Shown here one piece after another: positions 8,406-16,402 of a stretch of 64,000 bases of DNA. The stretch's first letter is position 1. Each line of letters starts with the position of its first letter. The notes under the pieces are model-generated. The model was given only the letters and a program-made list of their open reading frames with translations. It was not told the DNA's origin and searched no databases. The position numbers and the translations under genes were made by a program. The stretch covers positions 1 through 64,000 of the forward strand of contig NZ_RDRE01000004.1 in the NCBI RefSeq assembly GCF_003693265.1, written 5' to 3'. Origin of the DNA: Corynebacterium gottingense (GTDB taxonomy: Bacteria; Actinomycetota; Actinomycetes; Mycobacteriales; Mycobacteriaceae).

Positions 8406-11051
8406 ATGCGTAAATCTGCAATCACTAATCGCCGTAAGCAACTCGAGCAGCTCAAAGCTGACGCAGCCGCTGGAAAGGCACGGGCAGACCACCTTGTCGA
8501 GCTGACGTCAGCCGATCTCTACAAGCAATATCTGCTTGGCCAAATCAAACTCCTCGAGCCCATTCGCTCCCGCGAAGACTACTTAGCGCAATACGAACAG
8601 TTCCGGGATAAGCCTGCTGCGCAGATTCAACAATTGATTGAAGAATCGAAGAGCTTGCCGCACAGCAATGGTCAAAAGTGGAACACGCGACGCAAGACCA
8701 AAATCGGCATTATTGCGGACGAATTTCTGTTTAATTCGTTAGAGTGCGCTGCAGATTTCTACCCTCTCACTCCTGACAATTTTAGATCTCAGATTCCTAA
8801 TCTGGACCTTGTCCTCATCGTTTCCGCGTGGCGTGGCCTTGAAGAAGAATGGCTCGGACTCGCTCAACCCTCCTGGGAGACTCGGCGCATTGCCGAAGAA
8901 GAACTGATCCCGTTCGCAAAACAACACGATCTTCCCGTCATTTTCTATTCCAAGGAGGATCCACCGAATTACGCAAACTTCTTGGGGCTTGCGCGGCTGG
9001 CAGACCACGTCTTCACCTCTGCAGAAGAAATGATTCCGAAGTACAAGAACGATCTCGGCGATGACGCCAAGGTGTCCGCGATTCGGTTCGGTGTCAACTA
9101 CCAGTACCACAATCCCCTGGGGTCTGCGCGCCACATTGGCAGAGAAGTCTTGTTCGCCGGCTCGTGGCTCAATCATAAGTACTCCCAACGGCGGGCCGCA
9201 GCGGAAAAGATTTTTGATGGCGTCGTCGCCTCTGACGAGCAGTTCGTAATTCTCGACCGAAATTTGGAGCTTGACCCAGAGGCCTTCAGCAATTTGGAGC
9301 GGTATAATTTCCCTGACCGCTTCGTGCCCCATCTTCACGCGCCTCTCGATCACCGGGAGCTTCAAGAGATTCAAAGGCTCCTGCCGCTAGCAATAAACCT
9401 CAACTCTGTGGTTGCAAGTCAGACTATGTTCGCTAACCGAGTCGTTGAACTACAGGCTATGGGAACCTTGCTTCTCTCCAACTACAGCGCCGGGGTAAAC
9501 ACGCACTACCCGAACGTCACGATGCTTGACTCAAAAGTTGACACCGAGCAGTTCTTGCGCACGTTGTCCGATGACTACATCAAGTACTGCCAAGTCGAGG
9601 GAATTCGCTCTGTATTTTTGGGCGACACAGCATTCGAACGCGTGGATGCAATTTTGGATGCTGCAGGTATTGAGGCACCGGTAGATAGCCACCGTGTATA
9701 CGTGGTGGCAAACTCTCGCGAATCATTTGAGGAATTTGAGCGTTCGCAGGCGACTGATATTCCACTCACGTTCGTCCCCTCCGACGAGGTGGATTCACTT
9801 CGAGGGACGGCGGACGGAGATCTGGTCATTTTCCCGGACAGGATCAACCTCGATAGCCCCGACATCGTCAGCGACGCAGTATGTGCATACCGTTATTCTG
9901 CTCCATCCAGGTTGTACATTGATGGATTTGACTCTGACCTCCCTGCCTACGAGTGGTTTGATTCCGAGGATCTACCGCCACACGCACTATGGCTCGACCA
10001 CGGTAGCACTCCAACCGATGCTGGAAAACTTTCATTGCGAATCCGGACAAGTGGACGCACCAAGGCGGACCAGATTCCGGCAGCGGAAAATCCTGACATC
10101 TCCGTTATCGTGCCCGTCTACAACAACGGGAAGCACCTCCTGCACAAGTGTATGCAGTCCCTCAGGCGAAGCTCTATCTATCCCAAGTCAGAGATTCTTC
10201 TCGTCGACGACGGGTCTACAGATGTGAAAACAAAGGCGATCCTGCGGCTGCTCGATTCGGTTCATGAAAACGTCAAAGTCTATAGCTTCCCTGAAGGCGG
10301 TTCTGGAAGCGCTTCCCGCCCCAGAAACAAAGGATTGGAACTCGTCCGGACGCCTTGGGTCACCTATCTTGATCCCGATAATGAACAAGTAAACGACGCA
10401 TATTCCACGCTTCTCGGAATGATCGAAGGCGACGAAGACGCAAACTTTGCAATAGGAAACATGGTTCGCTTCAAAGACAAGCGAAGCACGTTTAACAACG
10501 CGCGTTTTTTGAAAAATGCAATCGCAAAGACAGGGCAGCTTAACGGGAAGAACAACGAGCTACTCCAAGCGCTCAACTTCAAACCTATGAGTATTCAGGC
10601 CCTCGTGGCCGATACCGATTGGCTGCGTTCTCTTGGAATCGAACAGCCGCTAGGCGCCGTCGGGCAAGACTCTTACTTCTTCCAGCAAATGTTGTACTAC
10701 GCGGACAAGATCCTCATCTCTAGGTTGCCTGCGCATATCTACTACGCCGATGTCGCAAATTCGACTGTAAACTCCATCTCGCCGAACTACTACCGTAAGT
10801 ATCTGCCTCTTGAAAAATCACGTGCAGCATGGCTCAAAGAAGTCGGACTCCTTGAGAGCTATCAAGCGACCCGGTTCAATCAATTCCTGGAGCACTGGTA
10901 CGTCAAGAAGCTCGAAAATGTTGCACCCGCAGATTTGAATGAATGCCTGACCCTTATCCGAGAGATTATTGAGATCTATGGGATGAGCGAGGCGACGAAC
11001 CCTGAAACTGCCCGAATTATGCAGGCAGCCGAGGAGCTTTGCGCACAGTGA
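8406..11051 (+). CDS. Bifunctional glycosyltransferase: CgeB-like GT-B domain plus GT2 domain
   Basis: The start is placed at the ATG at 8406, just after the coiled-coil gene; the open frame continues upstream only through that gene's other frame. The 881-residue product first has a CgeB-like / Glyco_trans_1_2 GT-B region: IVSAWRGLEEEW, then PVIFYSKEDPPNY, then LADHVFTSAEE, and a C-terminal part with INLNSVVASQTMFANRVVEL. From about residue 564 a GT2 domain follows (ISVIVPVYNNG, then LLVDDGSTD). The same order occurs in the gene at 16403-18304. It probably adds two sugars of the repeat unit. Donors cannot be inferred. Confidence 0.8.
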   Translation: MRKSAITNRRKQLEQLKADAAAGKARADHLVELTSADLYKQYLLGQIKLLEPIRSREDYLAQYEQFRDKPAAQIQQLIEESKSLPHSNGQKWNTRRKTKIGIIADEFLFNSLECAADFYPLTPDNFRSQIPNLDLVLIVSAWRGLEEEWLGLAQPSWETRRIAEEELIPFAKQHDLPVIFYSKEDPPNYANFLGLARLADHVFTSAEEMIPKYKNDLGDDAKVSAIRFGVNYQYHNPLGSARHIGREVLFAGSWLNHKYSQRRAAAEKIFDGVVASDEQFVILDRNLELDPEAFSNLERYNFPDRFVPHLHAPLDHRELQEIQRLLPLAINLNSVVASQTMFANRVVELQAMGTLLLSNYSAGVNTHYPNVTMLDSKVDTEQFLRTLSDDYIKYCQVEGIRSVFLGDTAFERVDAILDAAGIEAPVDSHRVYVVANSRESFEEFERSQATDIPLTFVPSDEVDSLRGTADGDLVIFPDRINLDSPDIVSDAVCAYRYSAPSRLYIDGFDSDLPAYEWFDSEDLPPHALWLDHGSTPTDAGKLSLRIRTSGRTKADQIPAAENPDISVIVPVYNNGKHLLHKCMQSLRRSSIYPKSEILLVDDGSTDVKTKAILRLLDSVHENVKVYSFPEGGSGSASRPRNKGLELVRTPWVTYLDPDNEQVNDAYSTLLGMIEGDEDANFAIGNMVRFKDKRSTFNNARFLKNAIAKTGQLNGKNNELLQALNFKPMSIQALVADTDWLRSLGIEQPLGAVGQDSYFFQQMLYYADKILISRLPAHIYYADVANSTVNSISPNYYRKYLPLEKSRAAWLKEVGLLESYQATRFNQFLEHWYVKKLENVAPADLNECLTLIREIIEIYGMSEATNPETARIMQAAEELCAQ

Positions 11052-11105
11052 CCCCTGGAATCCCGAGTCGCCACATAGGAGCCCAGTTCACGGGAAGTAG
11101 CAATA

Positions 11106-12185
11106 TTGCCGAGAGTTTTTAGCAACATCGAAGAGTTCGACTTGACTGAAATCCAATCTGATGCACAGACGGATTTTTTGCTGGTCGAACCCTCACCCAT
11201 AGCGTTTCGATGGATCCCAAAAGGGAGTGGTCGTACCGTAGTTTGTCTGGTAAACCAACTTCAAAACTCAGACCTGCCAGCCGCCCTTGCATCGGACAGA
11301 ATCGATGCCAATGTTCTTCTCTGTGGCGTCGCTACCCCGCTGGGCGAGCTAATGTCAAGAGAGATTCACCATTCTGAGCTCCTCGACGCGTGCTTCCGCA
11401 CCATTTTTAAAGTCTGTGGCACGCAGCGATGTATCATCGTCGCCGAAGGCGATGCCGCGTCCAGCGCGACTGTGCTAGGGGGTGCGCTCCCCCAGGCAAC
11501 TACGGTTCTGTTCACGCCATGTCTCTCGTCGGTTCCCGATAGAGCTGAATTCACTGGAGGTCAACGTCGTGACATCGATACACCTCCAAGAGTTCTTTCA
11601 ATTTGGGACACCAACTCTGAGCGGGACTTGCTGTCGGAACGATTCGTCGAGTCTCTGCCGCTGAATGTCGACGCACATACGGCAGTTTTGGATTGCACCG
11701 AAGGGATCACGCGGGCTACCCAAGTGGAGTTCGTAAGACTCGCTATCGAATTCCCCGATTGGAACGAGGTATGTTCTGAAGTAGATCATTATGCTGAATC
11801 CCTTGGCTCAATCCTAGGGCCAAAGGATAAAGAATTTCCCGTACGAACCGTTGAGCTAGATCTTCTCAACAGGAATTACGCCTTTTCAGTCAGCATGGTG
11901 TCCTATGTCGATTTGGACGCAAAAGATCTTGCGGTGGTCGTCGACTTTAGCGGCTGGACCGATCCCCCTATACATGAGTTCAGCCCGTTTCTCCACTGGT
12001 CGCCAGGACTGCACAGACACTTCTACTATTTGGATGCTACCCGGGCGAACGAGCAACAAGAAATACTCTCGTTTTCGGGAAAGGCTCCATGTGGCCGAAT
12101 CGCCGTTTCGGTATTGAGGTGGGACATCGAAGCGTCGAAATCTTGCAGTTTAGACCTCGAATTAACACTCACCACGGCGAATTAA
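11106..12185 (+). CDS. Hydrolase-like pseudoenzyme with shared C-terminal module
   Basis: This 359-residue protein starts at a TTG. Its N-terminal part follows the hydrolase-like protein of 5316-6587: both carry DANVLL before the nucleophile region, and AEGDAASS aligns by eye with FGASAGGW. Here the nucleophile position holds Asp116 instead of serine, so hydrolase activity is unlikely. Residues from about 245 to the end are the shared module (LHWSPGLHRHFYYL, then IAVSVLRWD). It follows the giant glycosyltransferase by 54 bases and ends convergently, overlapping the next minus-strand gene by four bases. A binding or regulatory role beside an active paralogue is inferred. Confidence 0.6.
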   Translation: MPRVFSNIEEFDLTEIQSDAQTDFLLVEPSPIAFRWIPKGSGRTVVCLVNQLQNSDLPAALASDRIDANVLLCGVATPLGELMSREIHHSELLDACFRTIFKVCGTQRCIIVAEGDAASSATVLGGALPQATTVLFTPCLSSVPDRAEFTGGQRRDIDTPPRVLSIWDTNSERDLLSERFVESLPLNVDAHTAVLDCTEGITRATQVEFVRLAIEFPDWNEVCSEVDHYAESLGSILGPKDKEFPVRTVELDLLNRNYAFSVSMVSYVDLDAKDLAVVVDFSGWTDPPIHEFSPFLHWSPGLHRHFYYLDATRANEQQEILSFSGKAPCGRIAVSVLRWDIEASKSCSLDLELTLTTAN

Positions 12186-13735
12186 TGCTCTCTCGAGTCA
12201 AGTAGCCTTAGCGCCTTTGCATACACCTCCTTTTGCTTACGGTCCTCAAAAGGCAGGCTAAGCATGGCCTCAAAAATTCTTCTGCTGTTGAATGGGAGCG
12301 CGACGTCGATAGCTAGTTCATACTCGGAGTAGCCTCCGGCCGCCCACCCGCTCAACCGACTTTCCCAGTAGAACAGATCGTAGAAGTCTAGCTCGGAGCA
12401 ATCCACTTTATCGAGTTCCGTATAGGAGATGTATCGGTCGAACTCTTCGATAAGCGACGCGTTTGTAGACATCTTGGACTGCGTATACTTTTCAGCCAGT
12501 GCGCTTCCGCTCAAGTCTGCGTCGCGCTGCCGATAAAAAGCAGTTCCGATTTCAGGACCGATCCCCAAAAACAAGACTCCGTCACTCCTGAGCTCATTGG
12601 CAAATAGGCAAGCCAGTGCAGGAAACCTTGACCATCCTCGAAACGATTCGCGATACGCGTCAAGGAATCCTCGCTCGTTCGAGGCAGGAACCAAATCTAG
12701 AATTAGGTGTGGGAGCCCAAGCGCTAATGCGCGCTTGTTGGCACCCAACAAGTCCAAATATGAATGCCTGGGATTCGTTTTGAATTTATGGTACGTGATT
12801 GCAATGGTTCGCGCGGCTCTAAAGTCCCGTAACGCAGACCTCAGCATGACATACGAGTCAGCTCCCGCTGTAAGCGCCAGATACGGTTCACCGCCCCGCT
12901 TCAGCGCAGCCCTCGTCATTGCTGAGGATTCGTCGATCATGACGCGCGCTGCCTCGCCCGGCGTCAACTTGGGTAGTCGATGACCTGGTGCAGGATAGAA
13001 GCGACGATGGGTAGCCTTACCATTGAAAAACTCAAGACAACAGTTGGCGAACACCATATTGATCGCATCATGTGGGCAGACCGTTCCCGGCAGCCACTTT
13101 CCGGCTGGGCTGTCGTAGTCTGGGTGGGTCAAAAACCATCGTGCTCTTTCACTCGACACTTCGCCTGCCACTGTTGCAACAAGTGTGGCGTGCGAACCTA
13201 CTACAAGCACCCCGTCCTTCGAATACCAAAATGCGGAACGGCTCGCCGTCGCATCCACATGCACGCGAGCATCTGACTTACGAGCCACAAAGACAACGTA
13301 TCTTCCGCCCTGCCAGCACACTTCGTCATCAATCGCCGAGAGATCCCGTCCCTCGAGCTTCCTGAGCAGCACCTGGTCAAGAGGCCCCTGCTCGTTGTCG
13401 CCTGAGCTGCTGACGGGCTCCCCCACGACTAAGACGACCGAGTCACCCTTCATTGAATACCGGTGTGGAAGCAGGGGATCAATGAAAGCCTTCCAGTTCC
13501 CCATTTCGACTAACTTCCACCCATGCGGGGCATCGACCTCTAGGTCGCTTGAGCAAATAAGATAGCCGCGAGAAAAAGCTCGAACTTTGTTGCGTTCATC
13601 AGCAGCCCTTTCAAGCGGCGAGACAAGGGCCTGGCGTGTACGCTTGCTGCCTTTCGCAACCAGCTTTCGACTTAATGCAGCAGCCTTTCTTGCTGCAGCA
13701 GTGATGGAAGCTGCTTTCCTTACGCTGTCTCTCAC
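12182..13735 (-). CDS. Asparagine-synthetase-like protein with degenerate active sites
   Basis: This 517-residue protein starts at a GTG. The layout matches asparagine synthase family proteins: a glutaminase-like beta region at about 60-240 and a PP-loop ATPase-like domain from about 265. The PP-loop reads LTAGADS at 288-294 where active enzymes have SGGxDS, so the ATP-binding loop is altered. No catalytic cysteine follows the initiator, because a basic helical stretch of about 55 residues precedes the domain. Homologues with this design occur in surface-polysaccharide loci, where amidation or amide-linked decoration is proposed. It may still bind nucleotide. It is downstream of, and probably co-transcribed with, the DUF6270 gene. 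Confidence 0.65.
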   Translation of the reverse strand: MRDSVRKAASITAAARKAAALSRKLVAKGSKRTRQALVSPLERAADERNKVRAFSRGYLICSSDLEVDAPHGWKLVEMGNWKAFIDPLLPHRYSMKGDSVVLVVGEPVSSSGDNEQGPLDQVLLRKLEGRDLSAIDDEVCWQGGRYVVFVARKSDARVHVDATASRSAFWYSKDGVLVVGSHATLVATVAGEVSSERARWFLTHPDYDSPAGKWLPGTVCPHDAINMVFANCCLEFFNGKATHRRFYPAPGHRLPKLTPGEAARVMIDESSAMTRAALKRGGEPYLALTAGADSYVMLRSALRDFRAARTIAITYHKFKTNPRHSYLDLLGANKRALALGLPHLILDLVPASNERGFLDAYRESFRGWSRFPALACLFANELRSDGVLFLGIGPEIGTAFYRQRDADLSGSALAEKYTQSKMSTNASLIEEFDRYISYTELDKVDCSELDFYDLFYWESRLSGWAAGGYSEYELAIDVALPFNSRRIFEAMLSLPFEDRKQKEVYAKALRLLDSREH

Positions 13736-13755
13736 GGTAACTACCCTTTTTTCGT

Positions 13756-14529
13756 CTAACCGCGGGTTGACATCGAAACAACCGCGTTGTTGATTCGTGT
13801 ATACAATCCCTTTTCATAGTGAAAGGGCGCGCTTCCCCATTTATGGTTCGGATCTGCGACTGTGTCGTGAATGCGGAGCACCTTGAACCCGAGGGTCTCG
13901 AGGCGCTGATAATAGCGCTTATAAAGGTCATTAAAGTCTGCGGCAGATAGACCGGCTGTCCGTCCTGTCTTCTTGCCATTAAGGTCTTTTTCAGCCCAAT
14001 CTGGAGCTAGGACGAGAAATCGCTCCTGGAGCCCGAGCTCTCGAACAATGTTGGAATACATGGCAGCACTGCCCGCCCATCGGGCAAAATGCTCGTCGCT
14101 ACCGAACGGTATGTGGCGAGCCGATTTGAAAAACTGCTGATTCTGATTCGCTTTCCTCAGCTCAGCCGAGTTGGTGACCACACTGCCGTCACCAAATTCA
14201 TACACACCGGAACGCTCCACTACAAGGTCCCACAAGACAATATCGCAATGTCGTATCCGACGAAGTTCGCCGATGAGATTACCGCGGACATCAAACTCGG
14301 CCATCCGTCGTTGAAAGTTACCGGGGATCTCAAGCGCTGAGATATTTGCAGCAGCATCGCTACCCGCAGACAATAGAGAGTGCCGAGCAATGTACCGGAT
14401 CAGTCGATACGTCTCTGGCTCCGCGAACTCCACGCTGTCTCTGCTTACGCAGCCTCCGTGGATGAACACCCGAATCGGGTGGCCGACCTTATAGCTCGCT
14501 TTAGCAGAATCTTGCATGCTAAGCAGCAT
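13756..14529 (-). CDS. DUF6270 / SGNH-like protein
   Basis: This 257-residue protein opens with IRVFIHGGCVSRDSVEF (about 19-35), and near the end has the tract NHKWGSAPFHYEKGLY (about 230-245). Both are characteristic of the DUF6270 group, found with glycosyltransferases and thought to resemble SGNH hydrolases. If so, the Ser of CVSRD and the C-terminal His would be the catalytic pair. It has no signal peptide. It is 20 bases upstream of the asparagine-synthetase-like gene on the same strand and diverges from the ABC transporter permease gene. A substituent-adding or -removing role in polysaccharide maturation is inferred. Confidence 0.65.
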   Translation of the reverse strand: MLLSMQDSAKASYKVGHPIRVFIHGGCVSRDSVEFAEPETYRLIRYIARHSLLSAGSDAAANISALEIPGNFQRRMAEFDVRGNLIGELRRIRHCDIVLWDLVVERSGVYEFGDGSVVTNSAELRKANQNQQFFKSARHIPFGSDEHFARWAGSAAMYSNIVRELGLQERFLVLAPDWAEKDLNGKKTGRTAGLSAADFNDLYKRYYQRLETLGFKVLRIHDTVADPNHKWGSAPFHYEKGLYTRINNAVVSMSTRG

Positions 14530-14641
14530 ACCAAGAGGGGAATTCGGACTACGGCAACCAAAGCTGAAGAGCCAAGCTTATGCGCGTGAGTAGCGGGAAA
14601 GTAAGATAGACCGGGCAATATAGAAAGAAGCGAGGTACACC

Positions 14642-15577
14642 GTGAGCAGACATCGTAAAGATGCGGCGAACACCTACACTGTCCCTGTATCGCAAGTCAG
14701 ACAGAAGGCGTCGAAGGAACTCGACCCTGACGCAACTGTAGTTTCACGTGCCAATCTGACGACGGTCGCTGCTCGCCCGCCGATCGCTCAATACCTCGGG
14801 GAATTATGGGAGCGCCGACACTTCATTGTGTTCGATGCGCGCAGCAGAGCTTTCAAATCCTCCCGAAACATGATTCTCGGGCGTGCATGGCTCATTATTC
14901 AGCCACTCCTCGACATCATGATCTACGCTCTGATATTCGGAATCGTTTTGAAGACGTCTCGAGGAATCGATAACTTCCTGGGGTATCTCACTATTGGCGT
15001 TGTGTTCTTCAAGTTCTTCTCTTCCGGAATTAGTTCTGGTAGCAACCTGATCCAGTCCTCGAGGGGTTTGATTTCTTCCTTTTCATTTCCGAAGGCTGCG
15101 CTTCCGATCGCCACAACGATCCGGCAATTTATTGACAACCTTATTCCCGCGATCGTTGCAGTAATTCTGGCGTTCCTATTCCAGTTTCCATCGGGCCCGT
15201 CGTGGCACGTAGTCCTCATTGTGCCCCTATATGTGCTCCTGCATATCATGATCTTGGGGTGTGAGTTTATCGTTGCGCGGGCTACCGCCTTCATCCCAGA
15301 TCTGAGGGCCATCGTCGGTGTGCTCACACGCGCTTTGTTCTTCACCTCTGGTGTGTTCTTTTCTATCGACCGTTTCGATTCCAGTCCTACTGCAGCAGCC
15401 ATCATGAATAACAATCCAGGATATATTTTCCTGCAGGCGTGCCGCGACGTCACTATTTACAACACTCTGCCGTCGCTGAGCATTTGGGTACACCTGCTTT
15501 GCTGGACTCTTGGACTCACCATTTTTGGATTCATCTACTTCTGGTTCGCGGAGGAAAGGTACGCAGGTGTCCAATAA
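14642..15577 (+). CDS. ABC-2 type polysaccharide/teichoic acid export permease
   Basis: This 311-residue protein (GTG start) is the membrane subunit of a polysaccharide exporter of the Wzm/TagG family. A cytoplasmic N-terminal tail of about 60 residues leads to the typical entry motif LGRAWLIIQPLLDIMIYALI, followed by about six hydrophobic spans. The next gene, the ATPase, starts inside its last codons, which is normal for this pair. Such exporters move an undecaprenyl-linked chain across the membrane after it has been completed inside the cell, so this locus is probably ABC-dependent and not Wzy-dependent. Consistent with that, no wzx or wzy gene was seen in the window. Confidence 0.85.
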   Translation: MSRHRKDAANTYTVPVSQVRQKASKELDPDATVVSRANLTTVAARPPIAQYLGELWERRHFIVFDARSRAFKSSRNMILGRAWLIIQPLLDIMIYALIFGIVLKTSRGIDNFLGYLTIGVVFFKFFSSGISSGSNLIQSSRGLISSFSFPKAALPIATTIRQFIDNLIPAIVAVILAFLFQFPSGPSWHVVLIVPLYVLLHIMILGCEFIVARATAFIPDLRAIVGVLTRALFFTSGVFFSIDRFDSSPTAAAIMNNNPGYIFLQACRDVTIYNTLPSLSIWVHLLCWTLGLTIFGFIYFWFAEERYAGVQ

Positions 15578-16394
15578 AACCACCGTTGTAGCAAGAGGTC
15601 TTGGGAAGAGCTACTACATCGCGAAAAACGGTAACTACCAAAGCCTCTTTCGAAGCCGCATGCAGGAAGTAAAGGCGCTTCAGTCAGCATCGTTCATTGC
15701 CAGCGCGGGTGAATCTGTCGGCATTTTGGGAAAGAATGGCTCCGGGAAGTCAACGCTTATCCGCCTGATCGCAGGTACGGAATCTCCCTCACGCGGTGAA
15801 GTATTCGTCAAGGCTAAACCAACGCTGCTCGGCGTTTCTGCTGCGCTTCAGCGCGAAATGTCCGGCAGAGACAACGTACGTCTTGGACTGCTGGCCATGG
15901 GACTATCGCCCGAAGAAGTCGCGGAGAAAAGTCCAGAAGTGATTGAATGGGCTGAGCTTACCGACGCAATCGACCGTCCGCTAAAGACATACTCTTCGGG
16001 CATGACTGCTCGACTGAAGTTCTCGATTGCGACTTCCGTAAAACGCGAGATTTTGTTGGTTGATGAGGCGCTATCTACGGGAGACAGCACCTTCACCGCA
16101 AAGGCGAAGGACCGAATGAAAGAGTTTCTCGATACCGCAGGCACTGTCTTTTTGGTCTCTCATGGTGCGACGACGATTCAAGAGCACTGTACAAGAGCCA
16201 TCTGGCTTCATGAAGGAGAGATGATTGCTGACGGTCCTGCCGAGCAAATCACAAAGTCTTACCGCGTATGGGGCAATCGAAGAGCCACGGGCAAAGACGA
16301 TGAAGCTGCGAAAATCATCGAGCAGATGAAAGGCCGGTTCCGCGAACCTACGATCGTTTTTGAGGATGAGCTGCCGCCGAAAATGTCTGGCTAG
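15567..16394 (+). CDS. ABC polysaccharide/teichoic acid export ATP-binding protein
   Basis: The start is set at the GTG at 15567, preceded by GAGGAAAGG at 15551-15559 and overlapping the permease by 11 bases; an upstream ATG at 15510 lies inside the permease and is unlikely. The 275-residue product has Walker A GKNGSGKS (55-62), a short signature around YSSGMTARLKFS, and Walker B ILLVDEALSTGD. It is of the Wzt/TagH subfamily, with the usual helical insert LGVSAALQREMSGRDN. It has no long C-terminal carbohydrate-binding domain, so chain recognition by that route is not expected. Confidence 0.88.
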   Translation: MSNKTTVVARGLGKSYYIAKNGNYQSLFRSRMQEVKALQSASFIASAGESVGILGKNGSGKSTLIRLIAGTESPSRGEVFVKAKPTLLGVSAALQREMSGRDNVRLGLLAMGLSPEEVAEKSPEVIEWAELTDAIDRPLKTYSSGMTARLKFSIATSVKREILLVDEALSTGDSTFTAKAKDRMKEFLDTAGTVFLVSHGATTIQEHCTRAIWLHEGEMIADGPAEQITKSYRVWGNRRATGKDDEAAKIIEQMKGRFREPTIVFEDELPPKMSG

Positions 16395-16402
16395 GCTAAG
16401 GC

